Origin: Streptomyces sp. 11x1
GTDB taxonomy: Bacteria; Actinomycetota; Actinomycetes; Streptomycetales; Streptomycetaceae
Length of the DNA stretch: 64,000 nucleotides
NCBI RefSeq assembly: GCF_032598905.1
Contig: NZ_CP122459.1
Coordinates: 67,522 to 131,521, forward strand
Direction: 5' to 3'
Under the pieces are notes generated by a model. The model saw only the letters and a program-made list of their open reading frames with translations, ran no database searches and was not told where the DNA came from. The stretch's first letter is position 1. Every line of letters begins with the position of its first letter. The position numbers and the translations under genes were made by a program. Below, in pieces: positions 27,236 through 35,515 of the stretch.

Positions 27236-29401
27236 GTGCCGAGCCCCCCACCCCGTAAGCCGTCGATCCGCCACGGCACCGTACGGGCCATCTTCGCCGT
27301 CACCGGCGTCGTCGATGAGGTCAGCGACCTCATCCTGCCCGGAGCCTTCGCCAGGACCCTGGCCACCCGCCGTGTGAAGTCCGTGTTCCACCACGAGTGG
27401 AAGGACCCCATCGGCGTCGTGCTGGAAGTCGAGGAGTGGAAGCCCGGCGACCCGCGGTTCGCGTCCATCCCGGGCGGAGCCGTATGGCCGAAGGAGGCCG
27501 GCGCGCTCGTCGCGACCGTCCAATTCAACCTGCGCACCCAGCGCGGCCGCGACGTGTACGAGCAGGTCAAGCAGTGGCACGAGCACGGCGAGGCCCAGTT
27601 CTCCATCGGCTACAAGGTGCCGCCCGGCGGCGCCAGCAAGCGGCACGACGGGGTGCGGATCATCCACTCCCTGGACCTGTACGAGGTCAGTCCCGTCCTC
27701 CACGGCGCGCACCCCATGACCCGGAGTCTGGAAGTGAAGTCGGCAGCCCTGACCGGGGAGGGAGTCGAGCACAAGGCGACCTGGTCAGGGATCGAGCTGG
27801 ACTACAAGGACGCGGAACAGCAGGTCGACCGCGGCGCCATGATCGCCCTGTACCTGCCGCGCGACGCCGCGGAGAGGATCGCCCAGCCGGAAGGCACGGC
27901 ACCTCGCGACCTGCACGTCACCCTCGCGTACCTGGGGGACGCCGCCGCACTCGGCGGGCACCCGGAAGACCTGGCCGACCTGGTACGCAGCGCCCTCACG
28001 GACGCGAACCCTCTGGAAGGCAACATCGGCGGCATCGGCCGCTTCCCGGACACCGGGGACGGCGAAGTCACGTGGGTGCCCGTCGACGTGGCTGGCCTGA
28101 CCGAACTACGCACACGGATCGCCGAAGCTCTGCGTCTGTCGGTGTTCTCCGACAAGTTCCGCGAGGACCACGGCTTCACCCCACACGTGACCCTCGGATA
28201 TCGGCTGCCCGGCGTCGCGCCGTTCCCGCAGATACCCGTCCGCTTCGACGACGTAGTGGTCGTGCAGGGGACCAAGCGGACCCCGATCCCGCTGTCCGGG
28301 CCGCCGGTCGATGCGGACACGATGCAGGCCAGCATGGAGGCCAAGACCGCGGCCGCCGTGCGGCTGGAGGCCAAGGCCGCCAGCGGACTGGACCGGAACC
28401 GCGGCAACGCGGAGCACCTGCGCGACTGGTACGCACACGGCGAAGGCGCCGCCCGCATCGGCTGGGGCCGCCGCGGCGACTTCGACCGCTGTGTTGCCCT
28501 CGCCGGAAAGCACATGTCCCCCGAGGACGCCCGCGGCTACTGCAACCTGCGCCATCACGACGCCCTCGGCATCTACCCCGCCACTCACGCCGCGGAGAGC
28601 AAGAGCGCCCGCGCGGCCGTCCTCGAAGCGAAGAACCTCCCCTTGGAGACTCCCATGCCTGCATCGACCCCTTACTCGTACGAGCAGCTCCGCAACCGCA
28701 TCGCAGAGGCCGCGCGGCCCCTATTCGACTGCGGGGAAGACGGGTTCACCAGTGTGGAGGCGACCTACCCGGACCGGGCGATCGTCGTCGTCTGCAAGCA
28801 GGGCGAGAACAGCACGTACGCCGTCCCGTACACCGTCGACGGTTTCGACGTGGATCTCGGCACCCCTCAGCCTGTGGAGCTTGCCACGGTCGCGGTTCCC
28901 GTCGACGGCCGGGAGCGGGCCGCCAGCGTCGACGAGGAGATCGAGGCACGGTTCATGAAGCCGTCCGCACAGGCTCTCGACGACGCGACAGCCCTGATCA
29001 CCGTCTCCGACGCCACCCCCGACGAGGTCGTGACGCTCCAGCCGAGCGTGGAACGACTGCTCGCCGCCCTCGCGAAGAAGGGCGCCCCCATGCCCGCGCA
29101 GCAGCCGCCGGCCCCGGGCGAAGACGAGGGCCTGGACGACGACTTCCTTCCCGACGAGGAAGCGCCGGCCAATGCCGACGAGGAGCTGGAGGACGATAGC
29201 GACGAGGACCTGGAGGACGACGCCGACGGCGGCGAGGAGACGTCGACACCGCCGATCGACCTCTGGGACGACGACGGGGACTCCGAGCAGTGGGGCACCG
29301 ACGAGGGTGACGACGAGCCCTACACGCCCCTCAAGGAGACTGACCGGGCCGTCCTGGACCCCGATGAGGTCAAGGCCCAACTCGCCGCCCTGCGCGCCTG
29401 A
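27236..29401 (+). CDS. Prohead protease fused to a 2H phosphoesterase and an acidic tail
   Basis: The 721-aa product begins with an HK97-type prohead protease (residues about 10-165): the catalytic His lies in VFHHEWKDPIG, the Ser in AQFSIGYKV, and LYEVSPVLHGAHP follows. This enzyme trims the capsid scaffold. Residues about 195-345 hold a 2H phosphoesterase/LigT-type fold with two His-x-Thr motifs (DLHVTLAYLG and HVTLGY). Next is a phage-type segment NAEHLRDWYAHGEGAARIGW to RGYCNLRHHDALGIYP. The C terminus is strongly acidic and could be the internal scaffold. GTG 27236 follows CTGGAGG. Capsid gene lies just downstream. Confidence 0.8.
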   Translation: MPSPPPRKPSIRHGTVRAIFAVTGVVDEVSDLILPGAFARTLATRRVKSVFHHEWKDPIGVVLEVEEWKPGDPRFASIPGGAVWPKEAGALVATVQFNLRTQRGRDVYEQVKQWHEHGEAQFSIGYKVPPGGASKRHDGVRIIHSLDLYEVSPVLHGAHPMTRSLEVKSAALTGEGVEHKATWSGIELDYKDAEQQVDRGAMIALYLPRDAAERIAQPEGTAPRDLHVTLAYLGDAAALGGHPEDLADLVRSALTDANPLEGNIGGIGRFPDTGDGEVTWVPVDVAGLTELRTRIAEALRLSVFSDKFREDHGFTPHVTLGYRLPGVAPFPQIPVRFDDVVVVQGTKRTPIPLSGPPVDADTMQASMEAKTAAAVRLEAKAASGLDRNRGNAEHLRDWYAHGEGAARIGWGRRGDFDRCVALAGKHMSPEDARGYCNLRHHDALGIYPATHAAESKSARAAVLEAKNLPLETPMPASTPYSYEQLRNRIAEAARPLFDCGEDGFTSVEATYPDRAIVVVCKQGENSTYAVPYTVDGFDVDLGTPQPVELATVAVPVDGRERAASVDEEIEARFMKPSAQALDDATALITVSDATPDEVVTLQPSVERLLAALAKKGAPMPAQQPPAPGEDEGLDDDFLPDEEAPANADEELEDDSDEDLEDDADGGEETSTPPIDLWDDDGDSEQWGTDEGDDEPYTPLKETDRAVLDPDEVKAQLAALRA

Positions 29402-29446
29402 TAGACGTGCTGTCGACGTCGCGCGCACAGCCCGCGAGTTGAGCGC

Positions 29447-29476
29447 GCGACGTTAACCCCTCCCGTGTTCTCCAAT
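29447..29476 (+). promoter_or_regulatory. Late-promoter-like element 5 (capsid)
   Basis: GCGACG at 29447-29452 (followed by TTAA), 18 nt, TCCAAT at 29471-29476. The first box is perfect and the second weak. Expected RNA start is near 29484. The leader holds an 11-bp perfect stem (29497-29507 with 29539-29549) just before the capsid start, which could stabilise the mRNA. Confidence 0.6.
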
Positions 29477-29562
29477 GCCCGCGCGTTTCGGGTCGTCCCG
29501 GTGCTGGCCGGGCGAGCGACGCATGTCCATCGCCACGCCCAGCACCGGGAGAGCACACCACC

Positions 29563-30858
29563 ATGGCTACCGATAAGAGCCTGCTCAGCAGCCTGCAGAC
29601 GCAGCTGCAGGAGAAGAGCGCGGAGGCCGACCGCATCGCGTCGACCTTCAAGGAAGAGGGCGGCAAGTTCGTCGTCAGCACCGAGCAGAGGAACGCGTAC
29701 GTCAAGGTCGTCCGCGACGCCCAGGAGATCAAGGGGCTGATCGACGCCGCACAGGGCGCCGACAACCTCAACGAGTACATCAACGCCCCCGAGGGCACCC
29801 CCGCGGCTGGCCAGTTCTACGGCAGCGCCCCGCGCGGCACGGAGGCCAAGAGCCTCGGTGAGCTGTTCACCGAGTCCGAGGCCTACAAGCGGGCGGCGGC
29901 CAGCGAGTTCAAGGAGCGGCCCTACATCCGCGCCGAGATCGAGGGGAAGTCGATCTTCTCCCTCTCCGCGGGAACCCACACCCACCAGGCCCTCGGCTCC
30001 GTGCAGGACCTCGGTATCACCGAGTCGCAGCGCCGTAAGTGGCATATCCGTGACCTTTTCCCCTCCGCGAAGACCAAGTCCGCGGTCCTCCTCGGCATCC
30101 GCGAGACCGGCTGGGTCAACAACGCGGCCCAGGTGCCGGAGCGCAGGGCGGCCGACGGTGTCTCCGCGCCGACAGGCCTGGACACCGACGTCTTCGGCAA
30201 GGCCCCGCGGTCGAAGCTGAAGCTGGAGCCGGTGGCCTTCCCGATCGCCGAGATCGCCCACCTGCTCGATGGGCATAAGAACATCCTCAGCGACGAGCCG
30301 CGCCTGCGGACCTTCATCAACTCGCGCCTCGTGGAGGGCGTGAAATTCGCGGAGGACTACGACCTGCTCCACAGCCAGGGCGGTGACGGCACCTCCATCG
30401 TCGGCCTGTTCAACACGCCCGGTGTCCAGCAGTACACGGGCAAGAACACCGACAAGTTCTCCATCCAGATGCGCCGCGCGATGACGCGGTCGCTGCTCGC
30501 CGAGTACGAGCCGACCGGTGTCGTCCTCTCGCCGAGCATGTGGGAGGAGGTCGAGGTCGAGACCGACGACAACGGTGCCTTCCGCGTCGCCCTGCAGGTC
30601 GCCGTGGGCGCGCAGAAGAAGGTCTGGAGGATCAACGTCGTCGAGACGACGGCGATGCCGGACGAGAAGTACCTGCTCGGCAGCTTCGGCATGGGTGCCC
30701 AGCTCTACGACCGCGAGAACGTCTCCGTGACCGTGAGCAGCGAGAACGCCGACAACTTCGAGCGTGGCGTGCTGACCTTCCGGGCCGACGAGCGGGTCGC
30801 ACTGGAGGTCTCCCGGCCCGAGTCCTTCGTCATCGGCACCTGGACCACGCCGGCGTAA
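29563..30858 (+). CDS. HK97-fold major capsid protein
   Basis: The 431-aa product has an N-terminal helical, scaffold-like delta domain (about 1-75), then a typical HK97-type shell: GTHTHQALGSVQDLGI, LGIRETGWVNNAAQVPE, ARSKLKLEPV-like strand KLKLEPVAFPIAEIAHLL, the long helix around NSRLVEGVKFAEDYDLL followed by GLFNTPGVQQ, and a C-terminal NADNFERGVLTFRADERVAL. It builds the icosahedral shell, probably after cleavage by the protease encoded just upstream. ATG 29563 follows GGGAGAG. A strong terminator lies 40 nt downstream, which suits a highly expressed monocistronic unit. Confidence 0.88.
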   Translation: MATDKSLLSSLQTQLQEKSAEADRIASTFKEEGGKFVVSTEQRNAYVKVVRDAQEIKGLIDAAQGADNLNEYINAPEGTPAAGQFYGSAPRGTEAKSLGELFTESEAYKRAAASEFKERPYIRAEIEGKSIFSLSAGTHTHQALGSVQDLGITESQRRKWHIRDLFPSAKTKSAVLLGIRETGWVNNAAQVPERRAADGVSAPTGLDTDVFGKAPRSKLKLEPVAFPIAEIAHLLDGHKNILSDEPRLRTFINSRLVEGVKFAEDYDLLHSQGGDGTSIVGLFNTPGVQQYTGKNTDKFSIQMRRAMTRSLLAEYEPTGVVLSPSMWEEVEVETDDNGAFRVALQVAVGAQKKVWRINVVETTAMPDEKYLLGSFGMGAQLYDRENVSVTVSSENADNFERGVLTFRADERVALEVSRPESFVIGTWTTPA

Positions 30859-30888
30859 CCGACCGGGCCCCACCCGGGCCCGTATTCG

Positions 30889-30919
30889 GAGACGCATTGC
30901 GGGGCCGGACCCACACGGT
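30889..30919 (+). promoter_or_regulatory. Weak late-promoter-like element 6
   Basis: GAGACG at 30889-30894, 19 nt, CACGGT at 30914-30919, overlapping the capsid terminator. The expected RNA start near 30927 would give a 35-nt leader to GTG 30962. One mismatch and a 19-nt spacer make it doubtful. Confidence 0.3.
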
Positions 30920-30930
30920 CCGGCCCCGCA
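30898..30930 (+). terminator. Strong hairpin terminator after the capsid gene
   Basis: A 14-bp perfect stem (30898-30911 pairing with 30917-30930) closes a 5-nt CACAC loop, followed by a short pyrimidine run (CTCCTTTCCC). It lies 40 nt after the capsid stop. Confidence 0.75.
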
Positions 30931-30961
30931 CTCCTTTCCCAGCACGAGAGCGAGGACTGCC

Positions 30962-31231
30962 GTGGCAGACACGAACGGGCTGATGGCGGCCCTCACCCAG
31001 CTCACCGACCAGCCATCCGCGCAACGCGGACCGCGCTGCAGCGTCGGCGCGATTTTCGACACGCTCGACGAGAGCACCGCCCAGAAGCTCCGCGACCTGC
31101 TCGACACCCGCACGGTCTCCGCCACGCAGATCGCGGATGCCCTGACCGGCAACGGGCACCGCGTGCAGGCGCCGGCCGTCGCGCGGCATCGACGACGAGG
31201 CGCCTCCAACGGATGCAGGTGCACCACATGA
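30962..31231 (+). CDS. Small basic HTH-like protein
   Basis: An 89-aa protein starting at GTG 30962 after GAGGAC. It has a GPRCSVGAIFDTLDESTAQKL stretch split as CSVGAIFDTLD and AQKLRDLLDTRTVSATQIADAL, followed by a basic Cys-containing end (ARHRRRGASNGCRC). The second part looks like a helix-turn-helix (TVSATQIADAL, then VQAPAVARHRR). Similar short proteins occur in actinophages without known function. Its TGA overlaps the next gene's ATG (ATGA), so the two are translationally coupled. Confidence 0.6.
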   Translation: MADTNGLMAALTQLTDQPSAQRGPRCSVGAIFDTLDESTAQKLRDLLDTRTVSATQIADALTGNGHRVQAPAVARHRRRGASNGCRCTT

Positions 31232-32475
31232 GCCTTGAGGACCACCTGGACGCGTTGCTCGCGCCCGCCAGCCCCGCCCAGGCCACCCCGCCCGAGATCA
31301 CCCGCCCTGCGGCCGCCGCGCCGAAGGGATGGGAGCCGGGCGTGCGCTGGGAACCGGACGGCGCCATGCTCGTCACCGCGCCAGCCGCCGAGCCGCCGCC
31401 CCAGGACGAGGCTGGATGGCGTGCCCGCGTGGAGGAACTCGGCCTGGCCGTGCCTGACGGCTACCGCGTCCGTCTCGTTGAGGCCCGTCACGACCCGGCC
31501 GCCTGGCACCGCGACGCCCAGGGCGAGGACGCTGTCACCCGCCCCGTGTGGCGTTGCCGCTACCTCGTCGAGCCGACCGTCCCCGGCTGGTCCTCTGCAG
31601 AAGACCTGAGCGCCTTGGTCCGCGACGTGATGCGGCGCCGCCGCAAGCCGCGCACGCCAGGCGCCGAGAGCGGCCGCGCGCTCGCCGTGGTGTACGCCGA
31701 CCCGCAGGTCGGCAAGGTGGGCCGGGACGGGGGAACGAAGGAACTCGTCGGCCGGGTCGCCGAGCGGTTCGACCGGCTGCAGGACCACCTTCGAGACCTG
31801 GCGCAGATCGGGCGGGCGCCGGACACGGCGTACTGGCTCGATGCCGGCGACTGCATCGAGGGCTTCGAAAACGTTGCCTCGCAAGCCTTCACCAACGACC
31901 TGACGCTTACCCAGATGGTCCGGCTGCACCGGCGGTTGACGTTCGAGGGACTGGACCGGCTAGCCAGCACCTTCCCCCGTGTTGTGGCCGCCACCTGCGG
32001 GTCGAACCACGCGAGGGTCAGGCGCGGCAAGGACGCCGTGGGCCCACCCCAGGACGACTGGGGCATCGAGGTCATGAGCCAGATCGCCGACGCGTACGCC
32101 AAGAACACCGACGCCTACGGGCACGTCTCCTTTGTGATGCCGGAGCCGTGGCGCGACACCGTGTCCCTGGACATGGCCGGGACGATCGTCGGCCTGGCGC
32201 ATGGCCACCAGTACTCCCGCCCGGACAAGGCTGGGGACTGGTGGAGGGCCCAGACCTTCGGCCGTCAGCCGATCGCAGACGCCCGCATCCTCGTCTCCGG
32301 GCACTACCACCATTTCCGCACGCAGCAGCTCGGCGCGGGCCGCCTGTGGGTGCAGGCACCCACGCTCGACAACGGCTCCGACTGGTGGGCGATGCGGTCC
32401 GGCGAAGTCTCCCAGCCCGGCCTGCTGGTCTTCTCCGTCACATCCCAGGGCTGGGACGACCTCCGCATCCTCTGA
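31228..32475 (+). CDS. Calcineurin-like metallophosphoesterase
   Basis: A 415-aa protein with the dinuclear-metal phosphoesterase motifs in order: YADPQVGK (Asp), DAGDCIEGF (GD), CGSNHARVR (NH), GLAHGHQ and SGHYHHF (GHxH). These place the catalytic domain at about residues 150-410 after a Pro-rich N-terminal part with an EAGWRARVEELG-type segment. Family members cleave phosphodiester or phosphomonoester bonds; phage versions are usually nucleases or DNA-repair exonucleases, and the exact substrate is unknown. ATG 31228 is chosen because it overlaps the previous stop; ATG 31213 is an in-frame alternative. Confidence 0.75.
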   Translation: MSLEDHLDALLAPASPAQATPPEITRPAAAAPKGWEPGVRWEPDGAMLVTAPAAEPPPQDEAGWRARVEELGLAVPDGYRVRLVEARHDPAAWHRDAQGEDAVTRPVWRCRYLVEPTVPGWSSAEDLSALVRDVMRRRRKPRTPGAESGRALAVVYADPQVGKVGRDGGTKELVGRVAERFDRLQDHLRDLAQIGRAPDTAYWLDAGDCIEGFENVASQAFTNDLTLTQMVRLHRRLTFEGLDRLASTFPRVVAATCGSNHARVRRGKDAVGPPQDDWGIEVMSQIADAYAKNTDAYGHVSFVMPEPWRDTVSLDMAGTIVGLAHGHQYSRPDKAGDWWRAQTFGRQPIADARILVSGHYHHFRTQQLGAGRLWVQAPTLDNGSDWWAMRSGEVSQPGLLVFSVTSQGWDDLRIL

Positions 32476-32478
32476 TCG

Positions 32479-33132
32479 TCAGTAGGGGGCGCCTTGGTGG
32501 ATCTCGTCCGCCAAGGCGTCCAAGCGGTCGAGGATGTACCCAAAGCGTCCCTGGGCCTTTAGCCATGCACCTGCCGCCGTGGGCGCATTCGTGCCATCGA
32601 GCTGCTTCTTGTCCGGGGTAGAAGTGATCCCCAGCCGGTAGGCGACGATCGCCTTGCGCATGGTCTGCTTGCTCTGCGGACTCTCGTGCGCGGCGTAGTT
32701 CCGCAGGGCGATCAACAACTCAAGGGCGTGGTGGTACTTGGGGTTCTGCACGGCCACGTACAGGTAGTGCTTGGCGGCCTTGCCACCGGTGAACTTCCCG
32801 ATGTCGCCCAGCAGTCCACCGCGGCCGCTGTAGTCGAAGAACTTGCCGCCTGTGACCAGGTACTGGCAAACCTTCTCCGTCATGTGCTTCGGGAACGTGA
32901 TGCTGGTGGCGTCACTGAACGGCTTGGAGTCGTTGTTCAGGGCCACTATCAGGCACTCTTCCATCAGGTGCTCGAAGGCCACGTTGGTCTTCATCAGCGC
33001 TGCCTCGTAGGCCCAGGTGATGGCCTGATCGCTCAACCCGGCTTGATCCACTTCGGCGAGGTAGTCGCGGATGCGCTGCGTGGTCTCTTTGAACTTGGTT
33101 GCGGCGTACTTGCCGCTCTTCTTCCGCCCCAT
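32479..33132 (-). CDS. HEPN-type protein, reverse-oriented moron
   Basis: The 217-aa product is alpha-helical (YAATKFKETTQRIRDYLAEV, AFEHLMEECLIVALNN) and carries LIALRNYAAHESPQ. RNYAAH matches the R-x4-H signature of HEPN ribonucleases, which cut RNA and serve toxin-antitoxin and abortive-infection systems. The domain and motif order resemble the RiboL-PSP-HEPN group. It is the only minus-strand gene among the structural genes; its stop lies 3 nt from the metallophosphoesterase stop. It also has more AT-rich third positions than its neighbours. This suggests a recently acquired gene expressed in the lysogen. No antitoxin partner is visible. Confidence 0.6.
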   Translation of the reverse strand: MGRKKSGKYAATKFKETTQRIRDYLAEVDQAGLSDQAITWAYEAALMKTNVAFEHLMEECLIVALNNDSKPFSDATSITFPKHMTEKVCQYLVTGGKFFDYSGRGGLLGDIGKFTGGKAAKHYLYVAVQNPKYHHALELLIALRNYAAHESPQSKQTMRKAIVAYRLGITSTPDKKQLDGTNAPTAAGAWLKAQGRFGYILDRLDALADEIHQGAPY

Positions 33133-33148
33133 GGTGATCAGAGTAAGG

Positions 33149-33178
33149 GCGACTCAAGCCCCATCTGTCGCGTAACTC
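33149..33178 (+). promoter_or_regulatory. Late-promoter-like element 7
   Basis: GCGACT at 33149-33154 (followed by CAAG), 18 nt, TAACTC at 33173-33178. Each box has a mismatch, but it is the right distance before the next gene (expected RNA start near 33186, leader 33 nt, AAGGGAC site). Confidence 0.4.
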
Positions 33179-33218
33179 TGCTCGTCGCACTGCACTTTTC
33201 GACGAAGGGACACCCACC

Positions 33219-33701
33219 ATGGGCATCTACAACGCGGCTGGCACCCGCATCGCCAAGTCGGCCTTCCCCGCCACGGCTGCCAACGACCCCCTGATGAAGG
33301 TTACCGCCGACGTCTACGAGACGCGGCCGCACGACCAGGGCACCCGCCCCAACGACAGCCGGGATGGCGTCCCGGAGGGCTCGATCAAGGTTCTGCGCTA
33401 CAAGGCGGGCGCGATCCTGCGGCAGTCGCAGATCGACGCCCTGTATCCGGCAGCCGCCATCGCCACCATCAGCCCGGCCACCGGCCCGGCCGCCGGCGGC
33501 ACCGTCGTCACGATCACCGGCACCAACCTGGACGGAGTCGCCGACGTCAAGTTCGGCGCCACCGCGGGCGCGAACCTCAAGATCCTCTCGTCGGGCAAGC
33601 TGCAGGTCACCACCCCCGCCGGTTCAGCCGGAGCCGTCAACGTCGTCGTTGGTGACGACGCTGGCGCTGTCACCAAGAACGGCGGCTACACGTACGCCTG
33701 A
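33219..33701 (+). CDS. Head decoration-like protein with an IPT/TIG Ig-like domain
   Basis: The 160-aa product has an N-terminal about 75-residue part (FPATAANDPLMKVTADVYE, KVLRYKAGAILRQSQID) typical of small head or tail accessory proteins. Residues about 80-160 form an IPT/TIG Ig-like domain: TISPATGPAAGGTVVTITGT, VKFGATAG, LQVTTPAGSAGAVNVVV. Such domains are common on surface-exposed phage capsid and tail proteins and may bind cell-surface sugars weakly. It lies between the capsid/phosphoesterase unit and the connector genes, so capsid decoration is the best guess. ATG 33219 follows AAGGGAC. Confidence 0.65.
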   Translation: MGIYNAAGTRIAKSAFPATAANDPLMKVTADVYETRPHDQGTRPNDSRDGVPEGSIKVLRYKAGAILRQSQIDALYPAAAIATISPATGPAAGGTVVTITGTNLDGVADVKFGATAGANLKILSSGKLQVTTPAGSAGAVNVVVGDDAGAVTKNGGYTYA

Positions 33702-33713
33702 TCTACCCGCAGC

Positions 33714-33743
33714 GCGACGTTAGAGCGCGGGGCGGTCCAAGGT
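33714..33743 (+). promoter_or_regulatory. Late-promoter-like element 8
   Basis: GCGACG at 33714-33719 (followed by TTAG), 18 nt, CAAGGT at 33738-33743. Expected RNA start is near 33751, leaving about 27 nt to GTG 33778 with a GGAGGAC site. It heads the connector gene run. Confidence 0.65.
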
Positions 33744-33777
33744 TCCTCCGCCAACGCCTGACCCACTGGAGGACCCT

Positions 33778-34290
33778 GTGCCGCCCCGCAACCGCAAGAC
33801 CACGCCCGCCGAGCAGAGCGACAGCACGGCCGCGGAAGCCACCGCCGAGACCGTGCAGGAGACGGGCGCCGCCGACACCGCGGCGCCCCCCGCGCCGGAG
33901 AACAAGGCCGCCCCCGTAGCCGATGTCGAGACGAAGGTCCCGGACGTCGCACCGCTCGAACCGCCGGCCGCACCGCTCGAACCGGCCCCAGACCTGGACA
34001 CGCTCAGCACCGCCCAGCAACTGCTCCCCGCCAAGCTCGACGGCCGCATCGTCGACGACGCCACGGGCGAGATCCCCACCGACCCGGACGGGGTGTTCCT
34101 GACCGTCGGCACGTACGGGGAGCGCGCCCAGTGCACCGTCCGCCTGGTCGAGCACACCGGCATCGGCACCTACAACACCCCCATCACGCGCCTCCTGGTC
34201 GCGGCAGGCGTGGAGCTCAAGCGATCCCAGGCCGATCGGATCGTGGCCCGCCTGCGCGAACAGCTCGACCCGGCCGCGGCCGCCGAGTAG
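33778..34290 (+). CDS. Hypothetical protein upstream of the head-tail connectors
   Basis: A 170-aa protein from GTG 33778 (CTGGAGGACC upstream). The first 75 residues are a Pro/Ala/Glu-rich disordered segment with a repeated LEPPAAPLEPA motif. The folded C-terminal half reads LDGRIVDDATGEIPTDPDG, TVRLVEHTGIGTYNTPITRL, and AGVELKRSQADRIVARLREQ. No family recognised. It heads an operon of connector proteins, so a structural or assembly role is likely. The next gene starts 10 nt after its stop. Confidence 0.55.
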   Translation: MPPRNRKTTPAEQSDSTAAEATAETVQETGAADTAAPPAPENKAAPVADVETKVPDVAPLEPPAAPLEPAPDLDTLSTAQQLLPAKLDGRIVDDATGEIPTDPDGVFLTVGTYGERAQCTVRLVEHTGIGTYNTPITRLLVAAGVELKRSQADRIVARLREQLDPAAAAE

Positions 34291-34299
34291 GAGGCCCTA

Positions 34300-35166
34300 G
34301 TGACGGCGTACGACTACCGGCCCGTGTGGGCCGGAGCGATCTGCGACCCGGCGACAACCGGCGGCAGCGTCGACCGCATCGACCTGTACGACAGCCCCGA
34401 GCGCACCGGGTCCCCAGTAGCGACAGCCGGCCCGGCTGCCCGTCTCCGTGAGGCGGTGTACCGCTTCACGCTCCCGGACTCGCTGGCCAATGGCCGGTAC
34501 TGGTGCGCCGTCACCTTCACACCGTCCGCAGGCGTCACGGCCACCGACCGCATGGTCAAGGTCGACTTGCCGCGCGGCACGGGCCTCATCGCCTCCGCGG
34601 AGGAGATGGCCGACGAACTTGGTGTCACCCTGCCGCTGACCGCTGCGCTGCGTGAGCGGTACTGGACGAAAATCAGGGCCGCGCAGGCAGACGTGTCCAG
34701 CTACCTCGGGCGGCCGCTGGTCCCCACGCCCCGCCGCCTGCTCGATGTCACACCGCTGTGGGGGTACGCCCTCAACGACCCGCAGGCCTGGCCGATCCAG
34801 CAGTTCGACGACGTCGTGACCGTGATAGGGCATGTCGACAACCTGGACGGGACGTTCACGGTGGATCTCCTCGTCGGCTTGGACGCGGCGACGGAGGAGC
34901 CCATCGTGCGGTACGTGGTCGCGCACGCAGCCGAAGCCATCCGCAACGACCCCACCGCACCGGAGTCCGGCACTCGCCGGGTGACGTCGGTGTCCGCCGA
35001 GGGACAGTCGATCTCGTACGACTCGGCTCCATTGGCGGGGCAGGTGGGAGCGCCGCCCTTGCTGGACTCGCTCAGCGGCTACCGGCCACGCCTGTATCGG
35101 ACGATCGCCACGGCGTCCGCGAACCCGTGGCCGTACGGCAGTCGGCGCTACCGGCGCCGCTGGTAG
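34300..35166 (+). CDS. Head-tail connector (adaptor)
   Basis: A 288-aa protein from GTG 34300 with TAGGAGG upstream. An N-terminal beta-rich part (YRPVWAGAICDPATTGG to NGRYWCAVTFTPSAGV) precedes a helical adaptor-like part: ASAEEMADELGVTLPLTAAL, KIRAAQADVSSYLGRPLVP, and RYVVAHAAEAIRNDP. The latter pattern is typical of gp6-type adaptors that bind the portal. The C-terminal LSGYRPRLYRTI with a basic tail also suits connector proteins. Gene order after the capsid supports this. The extra N-terminal domain is unusual. Confidence 0.6.
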   Translation: MTAYDYRPVWAGAICDPATTGGSVDRIDLYDSPERTGSPVATAGPAARLREAVYRFTLPDSLANGRYWCAVTFTPSAGVTATDRMVKVDLPRGTGLIASAEEMADELGVTLPLTAALRERYWTKIRAAQADVSSYLGRPLVPTPRRLLDVTPLWGYALNDPQAWPIQQFDDVVTVIGHVDNLDGTFTVDLLVGLDAATEEPIVRYVVAHAAEAIRNDPTAPESGTRRVTSVSAEGQSISYDSAPLAGQVGAPPLLDSLSGYRPRLYRTIATASANPWPYGSRRYRRRW

Positions 35167-35185
35167 CCGGGAGAGGAGGACAGCT

Positions 35186-35515
35186 ATGGCCGTGGTCCTG
35201 GCAGACCGGGAGCTGACCGCGTACGTCCAGGCGCATCCCTGGGCTCGAGATGCGCTCGGCACCCCGGTTCCGCCTCCGCCGGACGCCCGGCCGGTCCCAC
35301 GCGGCACGTGGCCGGGCGCGGCCGCGAAGCAGATCGACGGCTCGTGGACGCTCCGCGTCGACCCTGCGGCGTGGCCGCTGAAGCCTGGCGACGTGCTCAG
35401 CGACGGCACCCTGACGTGGACCGTGGTGACCGCGCTCCTGAAGAGCGTTCCGGGGTACGGCGCGGCGGATTACATCGCCGTCGTCGCCTCGGAGAACCCC
35501 CCGGAGGTTCCCTGA
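35186..35515 (+). CDS. Head closure/stopper-like connector
   Basis: A 109-aa protein starting at ATG 35186 after GAGAGGAGG. The sequence is compact and beta-rich (SWTLRVDPAAWPLKPGDVL, GTLTWTVVTALLKSV) with an N-terminal REL TAYVQAHPWAR-type helix. Size and place between the adaptor and the next head protein fit a head-closure protein that seals the portal, but no family signature proves it. Its TGA overlaps the next ATG by one base. Confidence 0.5.
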   Translation: MAVVLADRELTAYVQAHPWARDALGTPVPPPPDARPVPRGTWPGAAAKQIDGSWTLRVDPAAWPLKPGDVLSDGTLTWTVVTALLKSVPGYGAADYIAVVASENPPEVP

